Shown piece by piece: positions 30,653 to 38,463 of a stretch of 64,000 bases of DNA (the stretch's first letter is position 1; each line of letters begins with the position of its first letter). The notes under the pieces are model-generated. The model saw nothing but the letters and a program-made list of their open reading frames with translations. It made no database searches and was not told the DNA's origin. The DNA comes from an uncultured Oscillospiraceae bacterium (GTDB lineage Bacteria > Bacillota > Clostridia > Oscillospirales > Oscillospiraceae): the NCBI GenBank assembly GCA_934573855.1, contig CAKTMF010000004.1, positions 62,001-126,000 on the forward strand. Reading direction: 5' to 3'. Both the position numbers and the translations under genes were made by a program.

Positions 30653-32551
30653 TTACTTGATATTCAACGGGGTGATGGCAAGATAATCCTCGAGCGTGCC
30701 GTCGTTCAGGCATATCTCGATGATCTCGCGGCCGACGGGGTCAAGCTCGTCGGTGAGGAAGTCCTTGACCTGGTCCTTTATGAAGTCGGTCAGTATCTTC
30801 GCACCGGCGTCGTAGCCCTCGAAGCCAAGCTTGGACTGGAGCTCGGGACGCAGGAAGGTCTGACGGACGTACTGGCCGTCGATCTTCATCTCGTCGAGAG
30901 AGTAGCCGAAGATGGGGTTGCGCGCGGGAACGAGGTGCTTCATCCTGACGGTGCCGCTGCGGCGCGCCAGATATTCACGGGTTATCCACTCGCCCATGAA
31001 GCCGACCTCATACGCGCCGATATGCTGATTGGGGATGAGGATGTTCAGGGTGTTGGGGGTATCCATGAACTGCTTGAGCAGGAGGTTTGCCTGAGTGACC
31101 TTGCAGCCGGTGGCAAAGGGCCAGTAGGAGCCTACGCCCTCGCTCTTGAGTCCGCTGCCCGCGCCGGTGTCGGCGATGGAGGGATTCTTGAAGCCGCGGG
31201 GAGAAACGAGTCTCCACAGCCACGCGAGAGACGCGGGGACGAACTGCACCATGCCCATAACGCCGTAGTTAGGCGCGTAGATGGTGCTGGGCGGCATGCG
31301 GACGCCGAAGGAGCGGACATTTACCTCCTGAGGCTCGTTGCCGGGGACGATGTTCTCTATCATGTCGCGCGGGATTATCACGCGGGGGTTGCTGCAGGGC
31401 TTGCCGGTCGACTCGATAACATGCTCCCAGATGAGGCAGGTCGCGCCGGGAGTGCCGTCCATATTGAAGAACTCGAGCGGCTCGGGCGGATGGATGCTTA
31501 TGCGCTCGTACATGGGGCTGTTGCCGTAGTAGTTGTCGCCGTCCATGCGCAGGAACCAGCCGGCCTCCGCGTCCGCGATGACCATGTGGCCGGAGCCGTT
31601 CTGCATATCCTTGTGTGCGAGGACCATGTCGTCCGCGATGGGGTGGATCTTGCAGGTCTCGCTGAGGGTGATGTAATACTTTTCACCGCTGATGGTATGG
31701 GTGCCGAGAAGGAGACGTCCGTCCTCCTCGTGATGAGGCTCCTCGAGCATTTCGCTCTTGCCGCCGCCGGACGCGCCCTCGTGCATGAAAACGACCTCGT
31801 TCTCATAGGGTGACTCCAGCAGTGCCGCGGAGGCGTGGTTAGTGACCCAGCCCTCGTGTTCGCCGATATCGAGCAGCATGGAGAACACGCCCTTCTTCGC
31901 GGAGGGGCCGGGATACAGGTTATACGCGAACACCTCGTGCAGCTTCTCGCTGCGGCTGTGAACGACGACCTGCTTGCCGTTGAAATGGGTGTGCCTGAAC
32001 GGGGGCGCGACGTAGATGATGGCGCGCGGCTCGTAGTGGTCCTTTACGTCAAAAATGCTGACGAAGCCTTGCATGTTGGCGAGGGAGAGGGCGAAGAACG
32101 CGGCGTTCATCGGGCAGATCATAAGGCTGTCGTAGCCGTAGTACTTGCCGCCTGCGCGGAACGGCAGGACGATGAGCTGCTGGGTGGTGAGCCAATTCAT
32201 GGTCTCCTCACGGAGCTTTGAAAACTCGTAGCCGTACTTGTCGACAAAGCGGGGCTTGTCGGTGGGCAGATCGTCGCCGATACGCATGCAGTCGGGATCA
32301 CGGCGGCGCATGTAGTCCTCCATGAAGTTGACCGCGGGGCCGTTTTTGCACCTGACGACCTCGGCCTCCTTGCATATGCCCATGCCCTCGATCTGGTAGG
32401 TCACGTCAAAGCGGGAGGAATGAGTCGGGCCGTAGCACATCTCCTGGAGCTGCTCCTTGGTCTCGGGATAGCAGAGGCAGCGGCTCCTGAGCAGAGCGTC
32501 TTTCAGGTCCTCGGGAAAGACAAATTTGTCAAAATAGGAATCTGTATACAT
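30653..32551 (-). CDS. DUF4914 family, phosphoenolpyruvate carboxykinase-like ATPase
   Basis: 632 residues, cytosolic. The glycine loop VVFMHEGASGGGKSEMLEEP near 252-271 is a PEPCK-type P-loop (GxSGxGKT pattern with Ser for Thr). IADDMVLAH and GWFLRMDGDNYYGNSP resemble the metal- and nucleotide-binding segments that follow it in PEPCK/HprK-type kinases. The N-terminal third (residues 1-190) has no PEPCK counterpart that I can recognise. It matches what is described for DUF4914. The true substrate is unknown; it lies alone between ddl and truA with its own promoter and terminator. Confidence 0.72.
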   Translation of the reverse strand: MYTDSYFDKFVFPEDLKDALLRSRCLCYPETKEQLQEMCYGPTHSSRFDVTYQIEGMGICKEAEVVRCKNGPAVNFMEDYMRRRDPDCMRIGDDLPTDKPRFVDKYGYEFSKLREETMNWLTTQQLIVLPFRAGGKYYGYDSLMICPMNAAFFALSLANMQGFVSIFDVKDHYEPRAIIYVAPPFRHTHFNGKQVVVHSRSEKLHEVFAYNLYPGPSAKKGVFSMLLDIGEHEGWVTNHASAALLESPYENEVVFMHEGASGGGKSEMLEEPHHEEDGRLLLGTHTISGEKYYITLSETCKIHPIADDMVLAHKDMQNGSGHMVIADAEAGWFLRMDGDNYYGNSPMYERISIHPPEPLEFFNMDGTPGATCLIWEHVIESTGKPCSNPRVIIPRDMIENIVPGNEPQEVNVRSFGVRMPPSTIYAPNYGVMGMVQFVPASLAWLWRLVSPRGFKNPSIADTGAGSGLKSEGVGSYWPFATGCKVTQANLLLKQFMDTPNTLNILIPNQHIGAYEVGFMGEWITREYLARRSGTVRMKHLVPARNPIFGYSLDEMKIDGQYVRQTFLRPELQSKLGFEGYDAGAKILTDFIKDQVKDFLTDELDPVGREIIEICLNDGTLEDYLAITPLNIK

Positions 32552-32596
32552 ATGCTTCCTTCTTTCTCAGTCTCGAAATACGTTTTGTCTGATAAT

Positions 32597-32625
32597 ATTT
32601 TAGCATACACGTCAAAAGACTTCAA
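32597..32625 (-). promoter_or_regulatory. Promoter of the DUF4914 gene
   Basis: Minus-strand -35 TTGAAG (32620-32625), 17-bp spacer and -10 TAAAAT (32597-32602). The remaining bases up to 32790 hold only a 15-bp near-palindrome around TTATCCACA. Confidence 0.6.
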
Positions 32626-32790
32626 CGAACAAAAGAGCTGAATTTTCGTCTCTTAACGGCATGAGAGACGCGTAAAACTGTGGATTATCCACAAATAACC
32701 AATCTCTTTTCCGGCACATATAGCCGTATTGCCCTATTATCAGCGCAGTTTTTCTACCGTCAGTATATGCCGCGGAGCGGATACGCGATA

Positions 32791-32819
32791 TTGAAATATT
32801 CCCCGCCCGGGAGTAATAT
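32791..32819 (+). promoter_or_regulatory. Promoter of truA
   Basis: -35 TTGAAA (32791-32796), 17-bp spacer and -10 TAATAT (32814-32819), 25 bp before the ATG. Confidence 0.65.
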
Positions 32820-32843
32820 AAACACGACGAAGGGAGCGATGGT

Positions 32844-33581
32844 ATGAAAAACTACAGGCTGACGCTGTGCTACGACGGGACGCGCTACAGCGGCTGGCAG
32901 CGTCAGGGGAACACCGGCAGCACCGTGCAGGCGAAAACAGAGACGCTTCTCTCCCGCATACTCGGGCAGGACGTTGAAGTCTCCGGCTCGGGGCGCACCG
33001 ACGCCGGGGTACACGCGAGGCGGCAGGTATGCTCCTTTCGTGCAGAGACGGATATGTCCTGCGACGAGATACTCGCAGCGATGAGGCGCTGCCTCCCGGA
33101 GGACATCGGCGCGCTCTCGCTCGAGGAGGCTCCGCCGCGCTTTCACGCACGTCTCTCATGTACCGGAAAAACCTATGTCTACCATATATGGAACAGCGAG
33201 GAGCCGAACGTTTTCGAGCGCCGCTACATGTACTTCTATCCCGGCGCGCTCGATACGGAGGCTATGACGAAGGCCGCCTCCCTCCTCTGCGGTGAGCATG
33301 ATTTCACGTCCTTTACCTCGAACAGGCACATGAAAAAGTCCGCCGTCCGCCGGCTCGACAGCATTGAGATCGAGCGTCTCGGCGGTGAGCTTCGCATAAG
33401 TCTCAGCGGAAGCGGCTTTTTATACAACATGGTGCGCATAATCGTCGGGACGCTCATTGAGGTCGGCGCGGGGAGCCGCCGTGCAGAGGATATACCGGCC
33501 GCGCTCGACGAGCGTGACCGCGCCGCGGCGGGCTTTACCGCTCCCGCTCAGGGGCTTATTTTATGGGATGTAAGATACTGA
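32844..33581 (+). CDS. truA: tRNA pseudouridine(38-40) synthase TruA
   Basis: Converts uridines 38-40 of tRNA anticodon arms to pseudouridine. 245 residues. The catalytic motif GSGRTDAGVHARRQV carries the active-site Asp (about residue 53). YDGTRYSGWQRQG at the N-terminus and GFLYNMVRIIVGTLIEVG near the C-terminus are typical TruA blocks. AAGGGAG lies upstream of the ATG. It is monocistronic; the next promoter belongs to the structured RNA. Confidence 0.96.
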   Translation: MKNYRLTLCYDGTRYSGWQRQGNTGSTVQAKTETLLSRILGQDVEVSGSGRTDAGVHARRQVCSFRAETDMSCDEILAAMRRCLPEDIGALSLEEAPPRFHARLSCTGKTYVYHIWNSEEPNVFERRYMYFYPGALDTEAMTKAASLLCGEHDFTSFTSNRHMKKSAVRRLDSIEIERLGGELRISLSGSGFLYNMVRIIVGTLIEVGAGSRRAEDIPAALDERDRAAAGFTAPAQGLILWDVRY

Positions 33582-33614
33582 CAAAAAATATGTCGCATAT
33601 TTGTGTTTTTTGTA

Positions 33615-33643
33615 TTGACACAGCCCGTTAATGTTGCTAAAAT
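33615..33643 (+). promoter_or_regulatory. Strong promoter of the structured RNA / pot operon
   Basis: TTGACA (33615-33620), 17-bp spacer and TAAAAT (33638-33643). It is the only good promoter before potA. Predicted start near 33650. Confidence 0.85.
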
Positions 33644-33649
33644 CAGCGT

Positions 33650-33996
33650 GTCTCAATTGGATATATTAGGGTTTATCCAAAGCAAGATATCGACCGCCGG
33701 TCAATTCCGGCTAAGGCCACACGGACAGCCGGGTCGGATGCCGAGTTCCGCGGAAGGCGGCGGCAACTTCTGTTGCCTTATTGATTGAGTTAAAAGCTCA
33801 AGTTTTATAAGTTGGTAACTATAAACCAGTGCTGAAAAGCATACAAACTTGTGAAATGGTCAATAAGAGTAGTAAAAGTAATCTTTGCTATATAGACTCT
33901 AAAACCCATTGGGATCACTCCCCTCCTGTATTACAGCGGGGGTCGATACCGTTTTGTCAAGGTAGTGTGTGCTTGCAGCGCCCACTACCTTTTTTG
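33650..33996 (+). ncRNA. Highly structured non-coding RNA / 5' leader of potABCD, family not assigned
   Basis: About 345 nt between a near-consensus promoter and an intrinsic terminator, with no open frame worth calling. Helices visible by eye: TTGGATA/TATCCAA (33657-33680); CGACC/GGTCG enclosing GCCGG/CCGGC (33690-33755); GCCG/CGGC around TTCCGCGGAA; GGCAAC/GTTGCC with loop TTCT (about 33764-33780); ATTGA/TCAAT closing a multibranch region that contains TTGGT/ACCA; AGAGT/ACTCT (about 33868-33902); and CCCC/GGGG with CTGT/ACAG inside it (about 33920-33943). It could be a stand-alone abundant RNA (the clostridial raiA-motif type is one idea) or a riboswitch-like leader of potA. It does not match tmRNA, RNase P, SRP or 6S RNA. 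Confidence 0.75.
33959..33996 (+). terminator. Intrinsic terminator before potA
   Basis: AAGGTAGTG / CACTACCTT with an inner GTGC/GCGC stem and a T6 tail. It ends 26 bases before the potA ATG, leaving no room for another promoter, so it must be read through for pot expression. Confidence 0.92.
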
Positions 33997-34021
33997 TTTA
34001 TCATTTTGGGGAGGCCGTGCC

Positions 34022-35140
34022 ATGAAGAAGATCATCGAGCTTAAAAACATCGCCAAGTCCTTTGACGGCGAGCTGGTACTGGATCACATCGATCTTGATA
34101 TTTACGACAACGAATTTCTGACGCTGCTGGGTCCCTCGGGCTGCGGCAAGACCACCACGCTCAGGATCATCGGCGGCTTCGTCACTCCCGACGAGGGCGA
34201 CGTTATCTTCATGGGTCAGGATATCGGCGACCTGCCGCCCCACAAGCGCAACGTAAACACCGTCTTTCAGCGCTACGCGCTCTTCCCCCATCTCAACGTA
34301 TTCGAGAACGTCGCCTTTCCCCTGCGCGAGCGCAGGGTCCCCCGCGCCGAGATCGACGAGAAGGTCCGGGAAATGCTCTCTCTCGTCGCGCTCACCGGCT
34401 TTGAGAACCGCAGCGTGACCAGTCTCTCCGGCGGCCAGCAGCAGCGCGTCGCCATAGCCCGCGCGCTTATCAGCCACCCGAAGGTGCTTCTTCTTGACGA
34501 GCCTCTCGCCGCGCTCGACCTGAAGCTCCGCAAGGACATGCAGCAGGAGCTAAAGAAGATACAGAAGGCCACGGGGATAACCTTTGTCTTTGTCACGCAC
34601 GACCAGGAGGAGGCGCTCTCCATGTCCGACACCGTGGTCGTGATGTCCGAGGGCCGCATACAGCAGATCGGCACCCCCATCGACATCTACAACGAGCCGA
34701 AAAACGCCTTCGTCGCCGACTTCATCGGCGAGAGCAACATACTCGACGGCGTCATGCTCTGCGACAGGCGCGTCGCCTTCTCCGGCCATGTGTTCGACTG
34801 CGTGGACTCCGGCTTTGAAAAGCGCGAGCCGGTCGACGTCGTCGTGCGCCCCGAGGACGTGGACATCGTTTCCGAGGAAAAGGGCATGCTCCGCGGCGTC
34901 GTGACCTCCGTCACGTTCCTCGGCGTCCACTATGAGATAATCGTGGACATCGGCGGCTTCAAGTGGATGATACAGACCACGGACTTCGTGGATGTGGACG
35001 AGCATATCGGGCTGTATATCGAGCCTGACGCGATTCACATCATGCACAAGTCCAAGTATTCCGGCCTTTACGGAGACTACTCCTCCTTCTCGAACGAGCT
35101 GGACGAGCTCTCCGACGCAGAAAGCGAGAGCGAGGAATGA
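34022..35140 (+). CDS. potA: Spermidine/putrescine ABC transporter ATP-binding protein
   Basis: 372 residues from the ATG at 34022, preceded by GGGGAGG; the frame opens at 33965 inside the terminator, so the longer version is rejected. Walker A GPSGCGKTTTLRII at about 38-51, signature LSGGQQQRVAIARAL, Walker B VLLLDEPLAALDLKL and switch FVFVTHDQEEA. The C-terminal 130 residues form a TOBE regulatory domain, followed by an acidic tail (ELSDAESESEE). It overlaps potB by four bases. The ABC/TOBE layout and the following permease and PotD domains identify polyamine uptake. Confidence 0.95.
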   Translation: MKKIIELKNIAKSFDGELVLDHIDLDIYDNEFLTLLGPSGCGKTTTLRIIGGFVTPDEGDVIFMGQDIGDLPPHKRNVNTVFQRYALFPHLNVFENVAFPLRERRVPRAEIDEKVREMLSLVALTGFENRSVTSLSGGQQQRVAIARALISHPKVLLLDEPLAALDLKLRKDMQQELKKIQKATGITFVFVTHDQEEALSMSDTVVVMSEGRIQQIGTPIDIYNEPKNAFVADFIGESNILDGVMLCDRRVAFSGHVFDCVDSGFEKREPVDVVVRPEDVDIVSEEKGMLRGVVTSVTFLGVHYEIIVDIGGFKWMIQTTDFVDVDEHIGLYIEPDAIHIMHKSKYSGLYGDYSSFSNELDELSDAESESEE

Positions 35141-36015
35141 CTGAAAAAAAGATCCGCAGCCGCGGCAGTCTTGTAACGCGGCTGAGTCTCGCGCCGTACT
35201 CGTTCTGGGCGGTGCTGTTCATCGTCGTGCCGCTGCTGTTTATCGCCTATTACGCCTTTACGGACGTGAACTTCAATTTTACCACCGAGAATATCACCCG
35301 CTTTTTTACCGCCACCTCCACCGTCGGCGACGGCGGCGCTTCGCGCGAGGTGCGCACCTACCTCGTCATTTTCCTGCGCTCGCTCAAGCTCGCGGTGATA
35401 TCCACGGCCATCTGCCTCCTGATGGGCTACCCCATCGCCTACATCATCGCGCGCGCCGCGCCCAGGACGCAGAAGATAATGATAACGCTCATAATGATAC
35501 CCATGTGGATGAACTTCCTCATCCGCACCTACGCGTGGATGACCATACTGCAGGACACCGGCATCATCAATTCCGTCCTTGACTCGCTGGGGCTGGGGCG
35601 CATACACATCATCGGCACCGAGGCCGCCGTCGTAATCGGCATGGTCTACGATTACTTCCCGTACATGATACTCCCCATCTACTCCGTAATGGCAAAGATG
35701 GACGAGAAGCTCATCGAGGCCGCGCGCGATCTCGGCTGCAACAGTGCGGGCGTGCTTCGCCGCGTGATATTCCCCCTGAGTCTGCCGGGCGTGATCTCCG
35801 GCATCAATATGGTCCTCATCCCCTCCATCAGCACGTTCTATATTTCTCAAAAGCTCGGCAACGGCAAGTTCTACCTCATCGGCGATGCCATCGAGGGTCA
35901 GTATGTGGCCAACAACCTCCACTTTGCCGCCGCGATAGCTTTCATTCTTATGGTGATACTGCTGGTCTGCATGGCGCTCCTCCAGAACGCCGCAAGCCGC
36001 CGCACCGCTGTATGA
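35137..36015 (+). CDS. potB: Spermidine/putrescine ABC transporter permease PotB
   Basis: 292 residues, six transmembrane helices. The N-terminal LAPYSFWAVLFIVVPLLFIA is typical of PotB. The EAA coupling loop reads EAARDLGCNSAGVLRRVIFPL. The start ATG overlaps the potA stop (ATGA). With PotC it forms the membrane channel. Confidence 0.95.
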   Translation: MTEKKIRSRGSLVTRLSLAPYSFWAVLFIVVPLLFIAYYAFTDVNFNFTTENITRFFTATSTVGDGGASREVRTYLVIFLRSLKLAVISTAICLLMGYPIAYIIARAAPRTQKIMITLIMIPMWMNFLIRTYAWMTILQDTGIINSVLDSLGLGRIHIIGTEAAVVIGMVYDYFPYMILPIYSVMAKMDEKLIEAARDLGCNSAGVLRRVIFPLSLPGVISGINMVLIPSISTFYISQKLGNGKFYLIGDAIEGQYVANNLHFAAAIAFILMVILLVCMALLQNAASRRTAV

Positions 36016-36031
36016 CGGGAGGTAATACGAT

Positions 36032-37969
36032 ATGAAGCCTATCTCCAAGGTCTATACCGCCATAATAATGCTGTTCCTCTTCGCGCCGATCCTCATACTC
36101 CTTGTGTTCTCGTTCAACGAGGCAAAAAGCCTTTCCGTCATGTCCGGCTTCTCTCTGGGCTGGTACAGGGAGCTTTTCAAGGATTCCGAGACTCTGGGCG
36201 CGGTGCGCAACACCCTCATCCTCGCCCTGAGCGCCGCCGCCATCTCCACCGTCATGGGTACCGCCGCCGCCGTGGGCATAAACCGGCTGCGCAATAAATA
36301 CCTCAAGGCCGCGATGGACACCGTCACCAACATTCCGATGATAAACCCCGACATCATCACCGGTATCTCACTTATGCTGATGTTCGTTTTTGTGGGGCGT
36401 CTTTTCGGCGCGGCGACAAGTCTGAGCTTCTGGACCATGCTCATCGCGCATGTGACATTCTGTCTGCCGTACGTTATCCTTCAGGTGCTGCCGAAGCTCC
36501 AGCAGATGGACCGCTCCCTCCCCGAGGCCGCGATGGATCTCGGCTGCACGCCCTTTCGCGCGTTCATCAAGGTCGAGATACCCGAGATAATGCCCGGCAT
36601 CGTCACCGGCCTTATCATGGCGTTCACGCTCTCCCTCGACGACTTCGTCATCAGCTACTTTACCGCCGGCAACGGCTTCCAGACGCTGCCGATACGCATT
36701 TACAACATGACGAAGAAAACCGTCACGCCGAAGATGTATGCCCTCGCTACGATAATCTTTTTCACTATCCTTGCCCTGCTCATCCTCTCCAACCTTGTCG
36801 ACAGCGGCGACAGGCCCGAGAGTACAAAAAAGCGCCGCAAGGAGCGTGAGTACGCCCCCGTGAGACGCATTGCCGCCGCCGTGATCACCGCGGCGCTGGT
36901 GGTGTCCGTCGTTGCGGTGCTTGCCGTCAGCGGCTCGGGTCAGGTGCTGAACGTATACAACTGGGGCGAATACATCTCCGACGGCTCCGACGATTCTCTC
37001 GACACCATCAAGGCCTTTGAGAAATGGTATTACGAGACCTACGGCACGAAGGTCAAGGTAAATTACAGCACCTATGCCAGCAACGAGGATATGTACGCGA
37101 AGCTCTCCTCCGGGGCCGTCAGCTTCGACGTGGTCATCCCCTCCGACTACATGATCGCCCGTATGAGAGACGAGAACATGCTCCTCCCGCTGGACTTCGA
37201 CAACGTCCCCAACTACCGCTACATTGACGAGAGCTTCCGCGGGCTGTACTATGACCCCGATGACGTCTACACCGTCCCCTACACCTACGGTATCGTCGGT
37301 ATCATCTACAACGCGAACGTTGTGGACGAGGCGGACACCGGCTCGTGGGATCTCATGTGGAACGAGAAGTACGGCGGGAACATCCTCCAGTTCAACAACT
37401 CCCGCGACGCCTTCTCCACCGCGCAGTATAAGCTCGGTCTGGACGTAAACGGCACCGACCACGCTCTCTGGGACAAGGCTCTCGCCGAGCTTAAGGCCCA
37501 GGCCCCGCTGGTCAAGAGCTATGTCATGGACGAGATATACAACATGATGGAATCCGGCGAGGCTGCCATTGCCGCCTACTATGCCGGCGACTACTTCACC
37601 ATGCTCGATTCCGCCGCCGACAGCGTCGATCTGCGCTTCTACTACCCGGAGCCGACCAACTTCTTTATCGACGCGATGTGCATTCCCTCCTGCTGCCAAA
37701 ACAAGGAGCTGGCGGAGATATTCATAAACTACATGCTCTCCGCCGAACCGGCCATAGCAAACGCCGAGTATATCTACTACGCCTCCCCGAACTCTCTCGT
37801 GTATGAGGACGAGGGGTATATCGAGGATCTCGGCGAGGATGCCATCGCAATTCTCTACCCCGAGCTTGGAAATTTCAGCGAGCAGTACAACAAAAACGCT
37901 TTCCGCAACCTTGACAACGACATGCTGAGCTATCTAAACGAGCTTTGGGAAGATCTGAAGATCGGTTAA
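36032..37969 (+). CDS. potCD: PotC-PotD fusion: polyamine permease joined to its binding protein
   Basis: 645 residues. Residues 1-262 are a PotC permease (six helices, EAA loop EAAMDLGCTPFRAFIKVEIP). A charged linker (about 265-282, KKRRKEREYAPVRR) leads to a further transmembrane helix at about 284-303 (VITAALVVSVVAVLAVS). Residues 308-645 are a PotD-type solute-binding domain beginning VLNVYNWGEYISDG, with SFDVVIPSDYMIARM and YTVPYTYGIVGIIYN. The extra helix keeps the binding domain outside, so no lipoprotein anchor is needed. Such fusions are known in some Firmicutes. It is the last gene of the operon, followed directly by a terminator. Confidence 0.94.
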   Translation: MKPISKVYTAIIMLFLFAPILILLVFSFNEAKSLSVMSGFSLGWYRELFKDSETLGAVRNTLILALSAAAISTVMGTAAAVGINRLRNKYLKAAMDTVTNIPMINPDIITGISLMLMFVFVGRLFGAATSLSFWTMLIAHVTFCLPYVILQVLPKLQQMDRSLPEAAMDLGCTPFRAFIKVEIPEIMPGIVTGLIMAFTLSLDDFVISYFTAGNGFQTLPIRIYNMTKKTVTPKMYALATIIFFTILALLILSNLVDSGDRPESTKKRRKEREYAPVRRIAAAVITAALVVSVVAVLAVSGSGQVLNVYNWGEYISDGSDDSLDTIKAFEKWYYETYGTKVKVNYSTYASNEDMYAKLSSGAVSFDVVIPSDYMIARMRDENMLLPLDFDNVPNYRYIDESFRGLYYDPDDVYTVPYTYGIVGIIYNANVVDEADTGSWDLMWNEKYGGNILQFNNSRDAFSTAQYKLGLDVNGTDHALWDKALAELKAQAPLVKSYVMDEIYNMMESGEAAIAAYYAGDYFTMLDSAADSVDLRFYYPEPTNFFIDAMCIPSCCQNKELAEIFINYMLSAEPAIANAEYIYYASPNSLVYEDEGYIEDLGEDAIAILYPELGNFSEQYNKNAFRNLDNDMLSYLNELWEDLKIG

Positions 37970-37985
37970 CATAATTCAATCAACA

Positions 37986-38024
37986 TAAAAGTACAGTGTC
38001 TTTTGGGGACACTGTACTTTTTTT
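37986..38024 (+). terminator. Terminator of potABCD
   Basis: AAAAGTACAGTGTC / GACACTGTACTTTTTTT with a 7-nt loop. Confidence 0.95.
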
Positions 38025-38050
38025 GATATTTTTTTATTCTCCGGACAAAA

Positions 38051-38328
38051 TACCATCAGTTGATAAGGACACACACGGTTTTGACGGGCGGAAATGCGCC
38101 CAAGCAGCTTCAAAGCCCTTGCCGAGACACCAAGTATCGGCTGCGTGCTTTTTATTGCCTGAACGCATTTCCGCTCCGGCAAAACTGCTTTGCACCTGAC
38201 GGCTTTGGATTTCCGAGTGATTTTTGCTTTTTGAGCCGCAGATGTGTCGTAACCCATCAAGGCGAAAAGGGCAAAAAGCACCGGAAAGACTTGCCGTCAG
38301 GCGTGTATGCTCTTGTCAACTGATGGTA
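38051..38328. mobile_element. MITE-like element, copy 1 (278 bp)
   Basis: Bounded by 17-bp terminal inverted repeats, TACCATCAGTTGAYAAG at the left and its complement at the right, both ending in TA. It is 96% identical (11 differences in 278) to the copy at 43735-44012, with no indels. No transposase is encoded. Short open frames on both strands run through it but show no start signals. The terminal TA dinucleotides suggest a TA target duplication, as for Tc1/mariner or IS630 relatives, which would act in trans. Confidence 0.85.
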
Positions 38329-38431
38329 CCATCAGTTGACAAGGACACACAGTTTTGCCGCAAGGCATAAGCGGAACGGTGCGAGCCTCTTCTGAGGCGC
38401 CAGGCGTGTATGCTCCTGTCAAGTGATGGCA
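38327..38431. mobile_element. MITE-like element, short derivative (105 bp)
   Basis: It starts at the same TA that ends copy 1 and has the same left end (TACCATCAGTTGACAAGGAC) and a diverged right end (GGCGTGTATGCTCCTGTCAA, then GTGATGGCA). The centre is unrelated to the 278-bp form. It looks like an internally deleted or replaced sibling inserted next to copy 1. It ends 32 bp before the spoVAD ATG. Confidence 0.7.
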
Positions 38432-38463
38432 GGGATAAATATTGATTTCGGAGGTATTGATAT

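Noticed and set aside
32679..32693. TGTGGATTATCCACA containing a perfect DnaA box (TTATCCACA)
   Set aside because: Only one box, with no cluster, AT-rich unwinding region or dnaA/dnaN genes nearby, so it is not an origin. It may be chance or a minor DnaA-binding site.
33650..33990. RNase P, SRP, 6S or a known riboswitch at the pot leader
   Set aside because: The conserved core sequences of RNase P (GAGGAAAGTCC-like), SRP (GGAAGGAAGCAGC-like) and cobalamin or M-box aptamers are absent.
38060..38323. Open frames of 67-87 codons on both strands of the MITE elements, also present in the second copy
   Set aside because: No ribosome binding sites, no coding pattern of substitutions between copies, and both strands are open equally; the element is better explained as non-coding.
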